Source of the DNA: Chitinophagaceae bacterium
GTDB lineage: Bacteria > Bacteroidota > Bacteroidia > Chitinophagales > Chitinophagaceae
Length of the DNA stretch: 64,000 bases
Direction of reading: 5' to 3'
NCBI GenBank assembly: GCA_947380905.1
Contig: CANCSS010000007.1
Span: forward strand, 1-64,000
Shown: positions 1 to 8,706 of the stretch, in pieces
How positions within the stretch are numbered: position 1 is the first letter of the stretch
How the letters are laid out: each line of letters begins with the position of its first letter
The notes under the pieces: model-generated
Seen by the model: the letters and a program-made list of their open reading frames with translations, nothing else
Database searches by the model: none
Told to the model about the DNA's origin: nothing
Position numbers and translations under genes: made by a program

Positions 1-1055
1 ACTACCGATGATTTTTTGTTGCTGTGTTGAAGATCTAATTCTATTTGTTCTAAGGCTTCTTCGGTAATAGTGGTGTCTGCTTCTCTTCGGTCTAAATTAT
101 CTTGTTGTAATAATCCTCCAATGGCCAATGCATTGTTGTAATCTTTTTCTATAAATAGTTGTACTGCTTTTTTGGCATCGTCCATTCTGCCTGCCGCATT
201 GATTCGGGGTGCCACTGCAAATACTAAATTGGTAATGCGCATGGGGCTGGTTTGCTTGGCCAATTCCATCAAGGCCAGAAGGCCTGGGCAAGGCGCTTCA
301 TTAATTTGTTGCAATCCAAAAAATGCGAGGGTTCTGTTTTCATCTACAATAGGAACAATATCAGCTGCAATAGCCGTAGCCACTAAGTCTAAATATTCTA
401 AATAAGATTCAGCAGGTAGTTTATATTTTTCGGCTAAGGCAGTTATTAATTTAAATACTACACCGCAACCACACAATTCTTTAAATGGATAGTTGCAATC
501 TATTTGTTTGGGATTTAAGATAGCCATGGCGGGCGGCAAAATTGCATCGGGTAAATGGTGGTCACAAATAATAAAGTCAATGCCTAATGCTTTTGCATAA
601 GTAACCAGTTCAATAGATTTGATACCACAGTCCACAGATATAATTAAATCGATGCCCGTTTCTTTAGCGTAATCAATTCCGATTTTTGAAATGCCATATC
701 CTTCTTTGTATCTATGAGGTATATAATATTCTATATTGGTGGTGAGCTTCTTTAAAAATTGAAACAAAGTAGCTACCGAAGTAGTCCCATCCACATCATA
801 ATCGCCAAATACTAAAATAGGTTCATTTTTTTCAACTGCAGTCTCAATTCTGGCAACGGCATTCTGCATGTCCTTCATTAACCATGGATCATGCAAGTGT
901 TCTAAGCTAGGTCGGAAGAATTTTTTGGCTGCTTCAAAATCGGATATGCCTCTTTGTACTAATAACTCACACAGTAAGGGATGTATTTTTAAAGCATCTT
1001 GCAATGCTTGCACTTCGGCAGTATCGGCGCTTAATATATTCCACCTTTTTTCCAT
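1..1055 (-). CDS. recJ: Single-stranded-DNA-specific exonuclease RecJ (3' part outside window)
   Basis: RecJ degrades single-stranded DNA 5' to 3' in recombination and mismatch repair. The reverse-strand frame opens with ATG at 1055 and is still open at base 1, so about 351 N-terminal residues are visible and the C-terminal part is missing. DHH-phosphoesterase motifs are clear: GDYDVDG at residues 84-90 and CDHH at 164-167, followed by the family's NPKQ and CGCGVVFKL blocks. The start ATG shares a base with the stop of the polyprenyl synthase upstream (TAATG), so the two are probably translationally coupled. The identification is firm; only the C-terminal end is unknown. Confidence 0.93.
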   Translation of the reverse strand, partial: MEKRWNILSADTAEVQALQDALKIHPLLCELLVQRGISDFEAAKKFFRPSLEHLHDPWLMKDMQNAVARIETAVEKNEPILVFGDYDVDGTTSVATLFQFLKKLTTNIEYYIPHRYKEGYGISKIGIDYAKETGIDLIISVDCGIKSIELVTYAKALGIDFIICDHHLPDAILPPAMAILNPKQIDCNYPFKELCGCGVVFKLITALAEKYKLPAESYLEYLDLVATAIAADIVPIVDENRTLAFFGLQQINEAPCPGLLALMELAKQTSPMRITNLVFAVAPRINAAGRMDDAKKAVQLFIEKDYNNALAIGGLLQQDNLDRREADTTITEEALEQIELDLQHSNKKSSV

Positions 1056-2017
1056 TAAAATTTTCTATCGGTTGTGTATCTTACTAATTCCTCTAGCGCA
1101 TCTCTGGTTTCGCTTGCTGGAAATTGATGTAATAAGAGTAAGGCTTTGTCTCGGTATTCAAACATTTTTGCGGTGGCATAATCAATCCCGCCATATTGAA
1201 CCACATGGTCTATTACAAATTTTACTTTGTCTTTTTCATTATTGTTATTTTTGACAATATAAATAATTTCTTTTTTTAATGCAGGAGCTACTTTTTGTAG
1301 AATATGAATTAAAGGCAGGGTTAATTTTTTCTCTTTGATGTCATTTCCAGTAGGTTTGCCAATTTTAGCTTCTCCGTAATCAAACAAGTCGTCTTTAATT
1401 TGAAATGCCATGCCTACGTTTTCTCCAAATTCTCGCATTTGCTGAATGACATGCTCATTTTGAGTCACCGAGCTGGCGCCCGCTGCACAACTGGATGCCA
1501 ATAGAGATGCTGTTTTGCCATTTATAATTTCGTAGTAAATAGATTCATCAAAATTTAAATTCCTTGTTTTTTCTATCTGCAATAATTCGCCCTCGCTCAT
1601 TTTTTTTACTGCAGTAGATAGGATGGTTAAAATGGTAAAATCTTTATTCTCTAAGGACAGTAATAATCCTTTAGATAATAAGTAGTCGCCTACCAATACC
1701 GCAATTTTATTTTTCCACAAGGCATTGATCGAAAATAGGCCTCTTCTTTCTAAAGCGTCATCCACTACATCATCATGTACCAAAGTTGCGGTATGTAAAA
1801 GTTCTACTAAAGAGGCAGCTCTGTAGGAAGCATCATTGATTTCGCCGTGTAGTTTTGCAGACAGTAAAACAAACATAGGACGCATTTGCTTGCCTTTGCG
1901 TTTTACAATGTATTGCATAATGCGGTCTAGCAAGGAAACCCTACTTTTTACTGCTTCTTTGAAATGTTTTTCAAAGAGTTCCAGTTCGGCACCAATCACT
2001 TTTTTTGCTAATTCCAT
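1055..2017 (-). CDS. Long-chain polyprenyl diphosphate synthase
   Basis: This trans-prenyltransferase condenses isopentenyl diphosphate onto an allylic primer, most likely to make the menaquinone side chain. The 320-residue protein has both aspartate-rich motifs: DDVVDD at 82-87 (first) and DDLFD at 209-213 (second). The residue five before the first motif is a small Ala rather than an aromatic, which in this family favours long products over C15/C20. The frame can be opened at a TTG at 2029, but ATG at 2017 is preceded by AGGGA and begins a normal N-terminus, so I use it. It lies 58 nt after the HAD gene and is coupled to recJ through TAATG. The exact chain length cannot be read from sequence. 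Confidence 0.88.
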   Translation of the reverse strand: MELAKKVIGAELELFEKHFKEAVKSRVSLLDRIMQYIVKRKGKQMRPMFVLLSAKLHGEINDASYRAASLVELLHTATLVHDDVVDDALERRGLFSINALWKNKIAVLVGDYLLSKGLLLSLENKDFTILTILSTAVKKMSEGELLQIEKTRNLNFDESIYYEIINGKTASLLASSCAAGASSVTQNEHVIQQMREFGENVGMAFQIKDDLFDYGEAKIGKPTGNDIKEKKLTLPLIHILQKVAPALKKEIIYIVKNNNNEKDKVKFVIDHVVQYGGIDYATAKMFEYRDKALLLLHQFPASETRDALEELVRYTTDRKF

Positions 2018-2075
2018 GTATCCCTGCAATTTATTTTATTTTAGGCAAGAAGCCTTATTTATTTGGCTTTTAAGT

Positions 2076-2738
2076 CTATTGATTGAGCCTATTGAAATGC
2101 AAGGCGCCAAAATTTTGTAATGAAGATAGTTTCAGGTCCGCAGCTCCCCAATGCTCGAGTTTCAAATGTTCGGCCGATGGCACCACTACACAAGTCATTC
2201 TTGCAGCCTTGGCGGCAATCATTCCATAAAAAGAATCTTCAAAACAAATACAAGCCAATGGAGAAGTATGCATCGCAGCTGCACAATCTAAATAAACTTG
2301 TGGATGTGGTTTTGCAAATGGCAGGTGTTGTGCGGAACAACTTGCATGTATGTATTTTCGAATGCCTAATTTGTCTTTTACCCATTCAACTAATTCAATA
2401 GGAGAGGAAGTAGCCAATCCCATTTTAAATTCTTTTTTTAAAAAGAAATCAAATACACTTTCTACCCCAGGCATTAAAGTGGCGTCTTTGTCAATAAGTT
2501 CTAAAGCCAGTGTAATTATTTTTTGTTCTGCTCTATCATATTCAGAAGCGGGCACTTTATTTAAATGCAACCAATGAGCAACAAATTCTTTTGAACGCAA
2601 TCCTGTAGTAATCGTATACTGCTCTTCACTTAGTTGAATGCCATATTGTCTAAATATTTCGGTAGCGGCTTTGTTCCATAATGGCTCACTATTAATTAGT
2701 AAACCGTCTATGTCAAAAATGACTGCAGATTTTTCCAT
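2076..2738 (-). CDS. HAD-superfamily phosphatase, hexitol/2-deoxyglucose-6-phosphatase type
   Basis: A 220-residue cytosolic HAD hydrolase of the beta-phosphoglucomutase-like subgroup. The nucleophile motif FDIDG lies near the N-terminus (D9 nucleophile, D11 acid/base). The helical cap follows, then the ATSSP loop (motif II), the motif III lysine in KPHPQVYLD, and the metal-binding acidic pair in CFEDSFYG. The motif order matches E. coli YniC/HxpB, which hydrolyses sugar and sugar-alcohol phosphates, but the substrate cannot be inferred securely. A TACCTTTA box ends 4 nt upstream of the ATG. It is the first gene of a likely run HAD - polyprenyl synthase - recJ and is divergent from the PlsC-like gene. 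Confidence 0.82.
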   Translation of the reverse strand: MEKSAVIFDIDGLLINSEPLWNKAATEIFRQYGIQLSEEQYTITTGLRSKEFVAHWLHLNKVPASEYDRAEQKIITLALELIDKDATLMPGVESVFDFFLKKEFKMGLATSSPIELVEWVKDKLGIRKYIHASCSAQHLPFAKPHPQVYLDCAAAMHTSPLACICFEDSFYGMIAAKAARMTCVVVPSAEHLKLEHWGAADLKLSSLQNFGALHFNRLNQ

Positions 2739-2742
2739 TGGC

Positions 2743-2750
2743 TAAAGGTA
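2743..2750 (-). promoter_or_regulatory. -7 promoter box TACCTTTA, 4 nt before HAD gene
   Basis: On the reverse strand TACCTTTA (one base off the Bacteroidota TAnnTTTG element) ends 4 nt before the ATG at 2738. No clear -33 TTG is seen. If used, the transcript would start at or beside the start codon. Confidence 0.5.
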
Positions 2751-2825
2751 CAATTTGTTGTTTAAACATGGAAGGGCAGTAAAAATTTATGCACTATATT
2801 GCAGTTTAATTAGCTTGCCTTATAC

Positions 2826-3587
2826 ATGACATTTTTAGATAGATTAAAACAAATTCGCATTTTTCGTTCTGTTATATATGGAGTGGTAGGTTTGTTTACC
2901 TACCCTGGACTGGCTTTGTTTAATAATGTAGAGATTGAAGGCGCAGAAAATTTACAAAACCTGCCTCATAAAAATGTTTTATTTGTTAGCAATCATCAAA
3001 CTTATTTTGGGGATGTGATTGCTTTTGTTCATATTTTTTGTGCCGTTAAATGGGGCAAGTTTAATAAACTTGGCATTCCTTATTACTTATTAAATCCCTT
3101 TACCAATTTATTTTTTGTGGCGGCCGAAGAAACCATGAACAGCAGCTGGCTCAGTAGGTTGTTTAAATTAGGCGGCGCTTTAACCGTTAAAAGAACCTGG
3201 AGGGCAGAAGGAGCAGATGTGAGTAGAGAAAGAGATGTAGTAGATACGCAAAAAATTGACAAGGCCTTGTCTAAAAGCTGGGTGATTACTTTTCCGCAAG
3301 GAACTACCAAGCCTTTTGCACCCGGAAGAAAAGGGACTGCACATATTATTAAAAACAACCACCCCATTGTAATGCCAGTGGTCATCAATGGTTTTTGGAG
3401 GGCCTTTACAAAAAAAGGGCTTACGTTTAAAAAAGTGGGGACGCCTTTGTCGGTTCGATTTAAAGCACCATTGGTAATTGACTATACAAGTTCAGTGGAA
3501 GATATATTACATCAAGTAATGGATGCAATTGAGCAAAGCAAAGAGTACATGCTTAAAGGCAAACACCATTCCATGAAAGAAGCCTAA
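2826..3587 (+). CDS. PlsC-like 1-acyl-glycerol-3-phosphate acyltransferase family protein
   Basis: A 253-residue acyltransferase of the LPLAT fold, expected at the inner membrane in phospholipid synthesis. A hydrophobic N-terminal stretch (about residues 14-32) precedes the catalytic block SNHQTYFGD. In the usual family motif the histidine and aspartate are separated by four residues; here H57 and D63 are separated by five. The second block reads FPQGTT (156-161) where most members have FPEGTR. A third conserved block, PVVINGF, is present. The protein therefore belongs to the fold but to a divergent branch, and the acyl acceptor is uncertain. Its stop codon interlocks with that of the convergent thioesterase (4-bp overlap). 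Confidence 0.78.
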   Translation: MTFLDRLKQIRIFRSVIYGVVGLFTYPGLALFNNVEIEGAENLQNLPHKNVLFVSNHQTYFGDVIAFVHIFCAVKWGKFNKLGIPYYLLNPFTNLFFVAAEETMNSSWLSRLFKLGGALTVKRTWRAEGADVSRERDVVDTQKIDKALSKSWVITFPQGTTKPFAPGRKGTAHIIKNNHPIVMPVVINGFWRAFTKKGLTFKKVGTPLSVRFKAPLVIDYTSSVEDILHQVMDAIEQSKEYMLKGKHHSMKEA

Positions 3588-4099
3588 TCTTTTACAAACA
3601 AAGCTTTTAATTCAGTAGCATCATCTGGCTTCATTTTGCCAGCTAATATTAATCTCAACTGACGTCTGCGTAAAGCACCATCAAAGAATTTTATTTCTTC
3701 TTCAGTTTCTGGTATGACAGCTGGCACTGCCTTAGGTTTTTTATTATCATCTAAAGCCACAAATGTAAAAAAGGCTTCATTGCTTAATGCTCTTGTTTGC
3801 GATATCATATTTTGATTCCAAACTTTTAAATGAATTTCCATAGAAGTAGTAAACGTGCGGGTAACCCGAGCTTCTATACAAATCACATTTCCTAATTTAA
3901 TAGGTGTTTTAAAACTTAAATTATCTACGGAGGCTGTCATGCAAGCAGAATTACAATGTTTGGCAGCAGATAAATAGGCTGCTATGTCCATCCAATACAT
4001 GAGCTTTCCTCCCATTAAATCACCAAAGGTGTTGGTGTCGTTGGGCAATACCAATTCGTTCATGGTGGTAAAGGAATCTTTTGCTTTTCTTGCTTCCAT
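3584..4099 (-). CDS. Acyl-CoA thioesterase, hotdog fold (YciA/BACH type)
   Basis: A 171-residue cytosolic thioesterase that should hydrolyse acyl-CoA to free acid and CoA. The N-terminal strand with LPNDTNTFGDLMGG matches the hotdog acyl-CoA thioesterases, in which Asn/Asp near this point is catalytic. It is followed by the central helix (MDIAAYLSAAKHC) and by VDNLSFKTPIKLGN and IEARVTRTFTTSMEI, all diagnostic of the YciA/BACH branch. A C-terminal charged helix follows the single hotdog domain. A TATCTTTA box lies about 18 nt upstream of the start. It is convergent with the PlsC-like gene, sharing overlapped stop codons at 3584-3587. Substrate chain length is unknown. Confidence 0.87.
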   Translation of the reverse strand: MEARKAKDSFTTMNELVLPNDTNTFGDLMGGKLMYWMDIAAYLSAAKHCNSACMTASVDNLSFKTPIKLGNVICIEARVTRTFTTSMEIHLKVWNQNMISQTRALSNEAFFTFVALDDNKKPKAVPAVIPETEEEIKFFDGALRRRQLRLILAGKMKPDDATELKALFVKD

Positions 4100-4156
4100 A
4101 CTTTTTGTTTGTACTATAAAGATACAAACTTGTACTAGATAAGCAGCTACTTGGTT

Positions 4157-5254
4157 TTAGATAGTGCAGCTCTCCAATTTGGCTAAATAGGCAGGGTCTA
4201 CATCGGCGCCAATCCCAATGGCATCGCTAATGGTTAAATGCATGCCATTGAACTGAACACCACCCGTAACTGGATCTTCCAAATGGCCAAGAAGGCAGGT
4301 GTCCATGTCGTAATATTTTATATTTTCTTTGGCCATGGCAAAGTGCATTTTTGCACTCAAAGCCAAGCGGCTTTCTAACATGCCACCCATCATACAAGGC
4401 ATTTGATGAGCAAGGGCTAGGTCATGAATTTTGAGTGCTTCGTGGATGCCGCCGCTTTTTGCAAATTTGATATTGATTGAATGACATGCTTTTTGTTGAA
4501 TGAGCTTTCTCGCATCATGGTGTGTAAAAACAGATTCGTCGGCCATGATTTTTATAGGAGAGGCTTTGCACAAAGCAGGTAGTTGGTCATCAAAATATTT
4601 ATGCATTGGTTGTTCGCAAAATTCTATGTTATAGGGTGCCAATGCTTCCAACACCTTTAATGCCTTATCTGGTGCCCAACCTTGATTGGCATCTATTCTT
4701 AATTTAGTTTCATCACCAATGGCTTTTCTAATTTGTTGGATCCTTTCTACATCTTGTATCGGGTCTTTTCCCAATTTTACTTTTATAATCTTCACCCCAT
4801 CTTTCACAAAATCAATGGCTTGAAGGGCCATATTTTCTGGACTATCGATGCCAATGGTTAAATCGGTTTCAATGGCTTTATGTTTTCCTCCTAAGTAGGC
4901 AAACAATGGCAAGTTGGCTGCCTTTGCTGCTATATCATACAAGGCCATGTCAAATGCGCTTTTAATGGTATAGTTGCCTGCAATTACTAAGCTCAACTCT
5001 GCCAATCTTTGCTCCATAGCCAATGGATCTTTTCCTTTCCAATAAGTTGCAAAGTCCTTTGCATGATGGTAACAGCTTAGTTGTGTTTCTCCCACAATCA
5101 TGGGGAAGGCCGAACATTCTCCTAACCCAATGATTCCTTCATCGGTATGTATTTTTATTAATATATTTTGAGCAAAATACATGGTACCCGTGGCAATCGT
5201 AAATGGCGTCATGGGTATTTTGTACAAGTAAATATCGGTAGCCGTTATTTTCAT
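4157..5254 (-). CDS. Dipeptide epimerase (enolase superfamily, muconate-lactonizing subgroup)
   Basis: A 365-residue enzyme that should epimerise one residue of a dipeptide, classically L-Ala-D/L-Glu from peptidoglycan. The capping domain (about 1-115) is followed by a TIM barrel with all the expected residues: the KxK pair at 158/160, metal ligands D188, E214 and D239, and the acid/base lysine K266 in NIKFAKSGG. Other members of this family in Bacteroidota act on substrates other than Ala-Glu, so specificity is open. The C-terminus carries the DMDT element. The gene is divergent from proline dehydrogenase. No murein-recycling genes adjoin it, so the context does not settle the substrate. Confidence 0.85.
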   Translation of the reverse strand: MKITATDIYLYKIPMTPFTIATGTMYFAQNILIKIHTDEGIIGLGECSAFPMIVGETQLSCYHHAKDFATYWKGKDPLAMEQRLAELSLVIAGNYTIKSAFDMALYDIAAKAANLPLFAYLGGKHKAIETDLTIGIDSPENMALQAIDFVKDGVKIIKVKLGKDPIQDVERIQQIRKAIGDETKLRIDANQGWAPDKALKVLEALAPYNIEFCEQPMHKYFDDQLPALCKASPIKIMADESVFTHHDARKLIQQKACHSINIKFAKSGGIHEALKIHDLALAHQMPCMMGGMLESRLALSAKMHFAMAKENIKYYDMDTCLLGHLEDPVTGGVQFNGMHLTISDAIGIGADVDPAYLAKLESCTI

Positions 5255-5356
5255 AAAAAAGTAAATTTTGAACTCGGCAATAAAGATACTTATTCTGTGA
5301 TTTAGTTCTTATAATCCTTTGATTTTAAAGTTTTACTACCGATATTTGCAAACCGA

Positions 5357-6559
5357 ATGAATGTTAGTATGAGCTTATCCTTAGACAATACAAAAGTGGC
5401 ATTTGCATACAAATCAAATGCCGAATTAAAAAGAGCCAATTTTTTATTTTCCATTATTCAAAATTCTTTTATTGTTTCTTTAGCTACCAAATGCACACCA
5501 TTCTTAATGAAATCGGGTTTGCCTATCAATGGATTAATTCGCAGTACTATTTTTAATCAATTTGTAGGAGGAGAAACCTTAGAAGAATCTGCAAGAGTAA
5601 CCAAGCAATTAGGTTCTTATGGAGTGCAAGTTATTTTAGATTATGGAGTAGAGGCCAAAGAAGGGGAAGAAAATTTTGACAACGTTACTGAAAAAATTAT
5701 AGAAGCTGTTGAGTTTGCAGCTACCCAAAAAAACGTTCCTTTTGTAAGTGTTAAATTAACAGGCTTGGCAAGTTTGGAATTGTTGGAAAAATTAAATGAA
5801 GCACCCAGAATTAGAAGTGGCATTCACGACAGCGAAGCGGATGATGCTGCTTGGGATAGAGTAAAAGAAAGAATGTTCGCTATTTGTGAAGTGGCCAATG
5901 AAAAAGGGATTGGTATTTTATTAGACGCAGAAGAAACCTGGATACAAGACCCAATTGACCGTTTGGCCATTGAATTGATGGCTGTTTTTAATAAAGAAAA
6001 AGTAGTCGTGTACAATACCTATCAATTGTACAGACATGATCGCTTTCATTTTTTAAAGATTTCTCATAAAATTGCACAAGAAGGAAAATTTCTATTAGGG
6101 GCTAAATTAGTAAGAGGGGCTTACATGGAAAAAGAAAGATTGCGCGCTCAAAAAAATGGCTATGATTCCCCCATTCATTTAAACAAAGCATTGGCCGATC
6201 AAGATTTTAATGCCGCTGCTGCTTATTGTATTGAACATAGAGATTCAATGGCTTTAATTTTGGCCTCGCACAATCAAGAAAGCAATATGCTCATTGTTGA
6301 TTTAATGGCTAAAAACAACCTGAGCAAAAATGACGCACATGTGCATTTTTCACAACTCTATGGCATGAGTGATCCTATAACTTTTAATATGGCTACCGAA
6401 GGGTATAATGTAAGCAAGTATCTGCCTTTTGGCCCGATTCAAGACGTTATTCCTTATTTAATGCGTAGGGCTGAGGAGAATTCAAGCGTTAATGGTCAAA
6501 CCAACAGGGAATTACTTTTAATAAGGAAAGAATTGGCTCGCCGTAAGTCAAAAAAATGA
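5357..6559 (+). CDS. Proline dehydrogenase
   Basis: An FAD-dependent enzyme oxidising L-proline to delta-1-pyrroline-5-carboxylate, the first step of proline catabolism. The 400-residue protein is a monofunctional barrel domain without the P5C dehydrogenase half of PutA. Recognition features are VILDYGVEAK in the first half, KLVRGAYMEKER (flavin and substrate contacts), LASHNQESN, and the C-terminal PYLMRRAEENSS helix that closes over proline. It is divergent from the dipeptide epimerase. The P5C dehydrogenase partner is not in the window. Confidence 0.9.
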   Translation: MNVSMSLSLDNTKVAFAYKSNAELKRANFLFSIIQNSFIVSLATKCTPFLMKSGLPINGLIRSTIFNQFVGGETLEESARVTKQLGSYGVQVILDYGVEAKEGEENFDNVTEKIIEAVEFAATQKNVPFVSVKLTGLASLELLEKLNEAPRIRSGIHDSEADDAAWDRVKERMFAICEVANEKGIGILLDAEETWIQDPIDRLAIELMAVFNKEKVVVYNTYQLYRHDRFHFLKISHKIAQEGKFLLGAKLVRGAYMEKERLRAQKNGYDSPIHLNKALADQDFNAAAAYCIEHRDSMALILASHNQESNMLIVDLMAKNNLSKNDAHVHFSQLYGMSDPITFNMATEGYNVSKYLPFGPIQDVIPYLMRRAEENSSVNGQTNRELLLIRKELARRKSKK

Positions 6560-6594
6560 TTTCTACATAAAAGGTATTGGTTGTAAATTGCACT

Positions 6595-7389
6595 ATGCTA
6601 CAATACCATACTTTATTACAACACATCATAGAACAGGGGGCTGAAAAAACAGACCGAACAGGCACTGGAACCAAAAGTATTTTTGGCTATCAGATGCGTT
6701 TTAATTTAGCAGAGGGCTTTCCCATGGTGACCACCAAAAAATTACATTTAAAAAGTATCATTTATGAATTGCTTTGGTTTTTAAATGGAGACACCAACAT
6801 AAAATATTTAAATGAGAATGGTGTGCGCATATGGGACGAATGGGCCGATGCGAAGGGAGATTTGGGTCCGGTATATGGAAAGCAATGGAGAAGTTGGGAA
6901 GGAGCGAATGGAGTAGTGATTGATCAAATTTCCGAACTCATTCAACAAATTAAAAAAACACCAGACAGTAGAAGACTTATTGTGAGTGCTTGGAATGTGG
7001 GCGATTTATCTAAAATGGCATTAATGCCTTGTCATAATATGTTTCAGTTTTATGTTGCAGACGGGAAATTAAGTTGTCAATTGTATCAGCGAAGTGCCGA
7101 TGTATTTTTAGGGGTGCCTTTTAACATTGCCTCTTATGCCTTATTAACGATGATGATTGCCAATGTATGCGGATTGGCTTACGGCGATTTCGTGCACAGT
7201 TTTGGAGATGTTCATTTATACAACAATCATGTAGAACAAGCCCAACTGCAATTGTCTAGAACTCCTTTTCCTTTGCCAACTATGAAAATAAATCAAGACG
7301 TTAAAGATATTTTCTCTTTTCAATTTTCAGATTTCAATTTAGAAAATTACCAATCTCATCCAAGTATTAAAGCGCCGGTAGCGGTATAA
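6595..7389 (+). CDS. thyA: Thymidylate synthase
   Basis: Converts dUMP and methylene-tetrahydrofolate to dTMP and dihydrofolate. At 264 residues it is the same length as E. coli ThyA and aligns without gaps around the active site. The nucleophile cysteine is in [11 protein letters not shown] (about residue 146). The phosphate-binding arginines in DRTGTGT and PDSRR, the [17 protein letters not shown] block, and the C-terminal IKAPVAV closing tail are all present. I start at the ATG at 6595; an in-frame TTG at 6577 would add six odd residues. It is followed after 10 nt by dihydrofolate reductase, which recycles its folate product, so the pair is a functional operon. Confidence 0.97.
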   Translation: MLQYHTLLQHIIEQGAEKTDRTGTGTKSIFGYQMRFNLAEGFPMVTTKKLHLKSIIYELLWFLNGDTNIKYLNENGVRIWDEWADAKGDLGPVYGKQWRSWEGANGVVIDQISELIQQIKKTPDSRRLIVSAWNVGDLSKMALMPCHNMFQFYVADGKLSCQLYQRSADVFLGVPFNIASYALLTMMIANVCGLAYGDFVHSFGDVHLYNNHVEQAQLQLSRTPFPLPTMKINQDVKDIFSFQFSDFNLENYQSHPSIKAPVAV

Positions 7390-7399
7390 ATTTTTTCAA

Positions 7400-7891
7400 A
7401 TGAATATCACTCTAGTTGTTGCTGCTTCCGAAAACAATGCCATTGGTGTAAACAATCAATTGTTGTGGCATTTGCCTAAGGACATGCGGTTTTTTAAAAA
7501 TACGACATGGGGGATGCCTATTTTAATGGGACGAAAAACTTTTGAATCCATGGGCAGTAAGCCTTTGCCTGGCCGATTAAATATAATTATTACAAGAAAT
7601 AAAAATTGGAAAAATGAAAATGTAATGGCGGTTACTACCTTGCAAGAGGCCATTGATTTAGCCAATAAATTTAATTACCAAGAATTATTAGTGATAGGGG
7701 GCGGCGAAATTTATGAAATGACTTTGCCATTGGCGAATAAAATTTGGCTTACAAGAGTGCATTGCACAATAGAAGGGGATACTTTTTTTCCAACATTGGG
7801 AGCAGATTGGGAAAGAATAAGTTTGGCATCCAATGTGGCTGATGCTAAGCATATTTATTCTTTTGATTTTGAATGTTGGAAAAGGAAATAA
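7400..7891 (+). CDS. folA: Dihydrofolate reductase
   Basis: NADPH-dependent reduction of dihydrofolate to tetrahydrofolate. The 163-residue protein shows the canonical sequence: VVAASENNAIGVNNQLLWHLPKDM (Met20-type loop and substrate acid region), MGRKTFESMG for cofactor binding, LPGRLNIIITR, and LVIGGGEIYEMTLPLANKIWLTRV near the C-terminal part. The acid residue in the active site is Asp, as in bacterial enzymes. It sits 10 nt after thyA and 1 nt before the next methyltransferase ATG, so it is the middle of a tight cluster. Confidence 0.97.
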   Translation: MNITLVVAASENNAIGVNNQLLWHLPKDMRFFKNTTWGMPILMGRKTFESMGSKPLPGRLNIIITRNKNWKNENVMAVTTLQEAIDLANKFNYQELLVIGGGEIYEMTLPLANKIWLTRVHCTIEGDTFFPTLGADWERISLASNVADAKHIYSFDFECWKRK

Positions 7892-7892
7892 A

Positions 7893-8693
7893 ATGAAGTA
7901 CAACAAACCTACTATTTTACTTAAGTATATAGCGTATTTATTAAAAGCTTCTAATGGGAAAGGGCATGGCATACATTCTCCATTTGTATTTTCATTTATT
8001 AAAAATGTGCTCAATGCAAAAACCCAAGGTGCTTGGGTAGATAAAATTGAAAAGTACCGAACTGATTTATCTTACAACAAGCAAGCCATAAAAATTTTAG
8101 ATCTTGGAGCAGGTGCCACCAAGCAAGGGTATAAAGTGAAACAGATTGCAGAGGTGGCTAAGGGTGCTTTAAAATCTAAAAAATACAGTGCGCTTTTAAA
8201 CAGAATGCTTGCCTATTTTAAACCTATAGCTGTTTTAGAAATGGGTACTTCCCTTGGCATTACCACCTGTTATTTGGCACAGGCTTTGCCTGACACCAAA
8301 ATAGTTACCATGGAAGGAGCGCCTGCGATAGCAGAACTGGCTTTGGCTACCTTCGAAAATGTAGGGTATAAAAATATTCAGGTAGTAGTAGGAAATTTTG
8401 ATCAAAATTTACCCCTCTACTTAAAGGACATAGATCATGTTGGTTTTGTTTTTATTGACGGCAATCACAGTTATGAACCCACCATGACCTACTTTAATAG
8501 CTTGTTAAGCAAATCGAATGAAGATGCTATTTTTATATTTGATGACATTCATTGGAGTAAAGAAATGGAAAATGCCTGGGAAGAAATAAAAGCAGATGAA
8601 AGAGTGTCTCTTACCATTGACTTATTTTATATAGGAATTGTATTTCTAAAAAAAGAAAACAAAGAGAAGGAAAATTTTATCATTAGATTTTAA
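7893..8693 (+). CDS. Class I SAM-dependent methyltransferase (O-methyltransferase-like)
   Basis: A 266-residue Rossmann methyltransferase of unknown substrate. The SAM-binding glycine loop is VLEMGTSLGITTCYLA. The following acidic strand end (TMEGAP), the FVFIDGNHSY motif, and FIFDDIHWSKEM resemble the class of O-methyltransferases that use a metal or acidic pair. The N-terminal 60 residues (GHGIHSPFVFSFI) look like a helical substrate cap. The frame opens earlier at a TTG, but ATG at 7893 lies one base after the folA stop and gives a natural N-terminus. It probably shares the thyA-folA transcript. The family is common in Bacteroidota, but I know of no assigned substrate. Confidence 0.78.
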   Translation: MKYNKPTILLKYIAYLLKASNGKGHGIHSPFVFSFIKNVLNAKTQGAWVDKIEKYRTDLSYNKQAIKILDLGAGATKQGYKVKQIAEVAKGALKSKKYSALLNRMLAYFKPIAVLEMGTSLGITTCYLAQALPDTKIVTMEGAPAIAELALATFENVGYKNIQVVVGNFDQNLPLYLKDIDHVGFVFIDGNHSYEPTMTYFNSLLSKSNEDAIFIFDDIHWSKEMENAWEEIKADERVSLTIDLFYIGIVFLKKENKEKENFIIRF

Positions 8694-8706
8694 ATCCATA
8701 ATAGCA

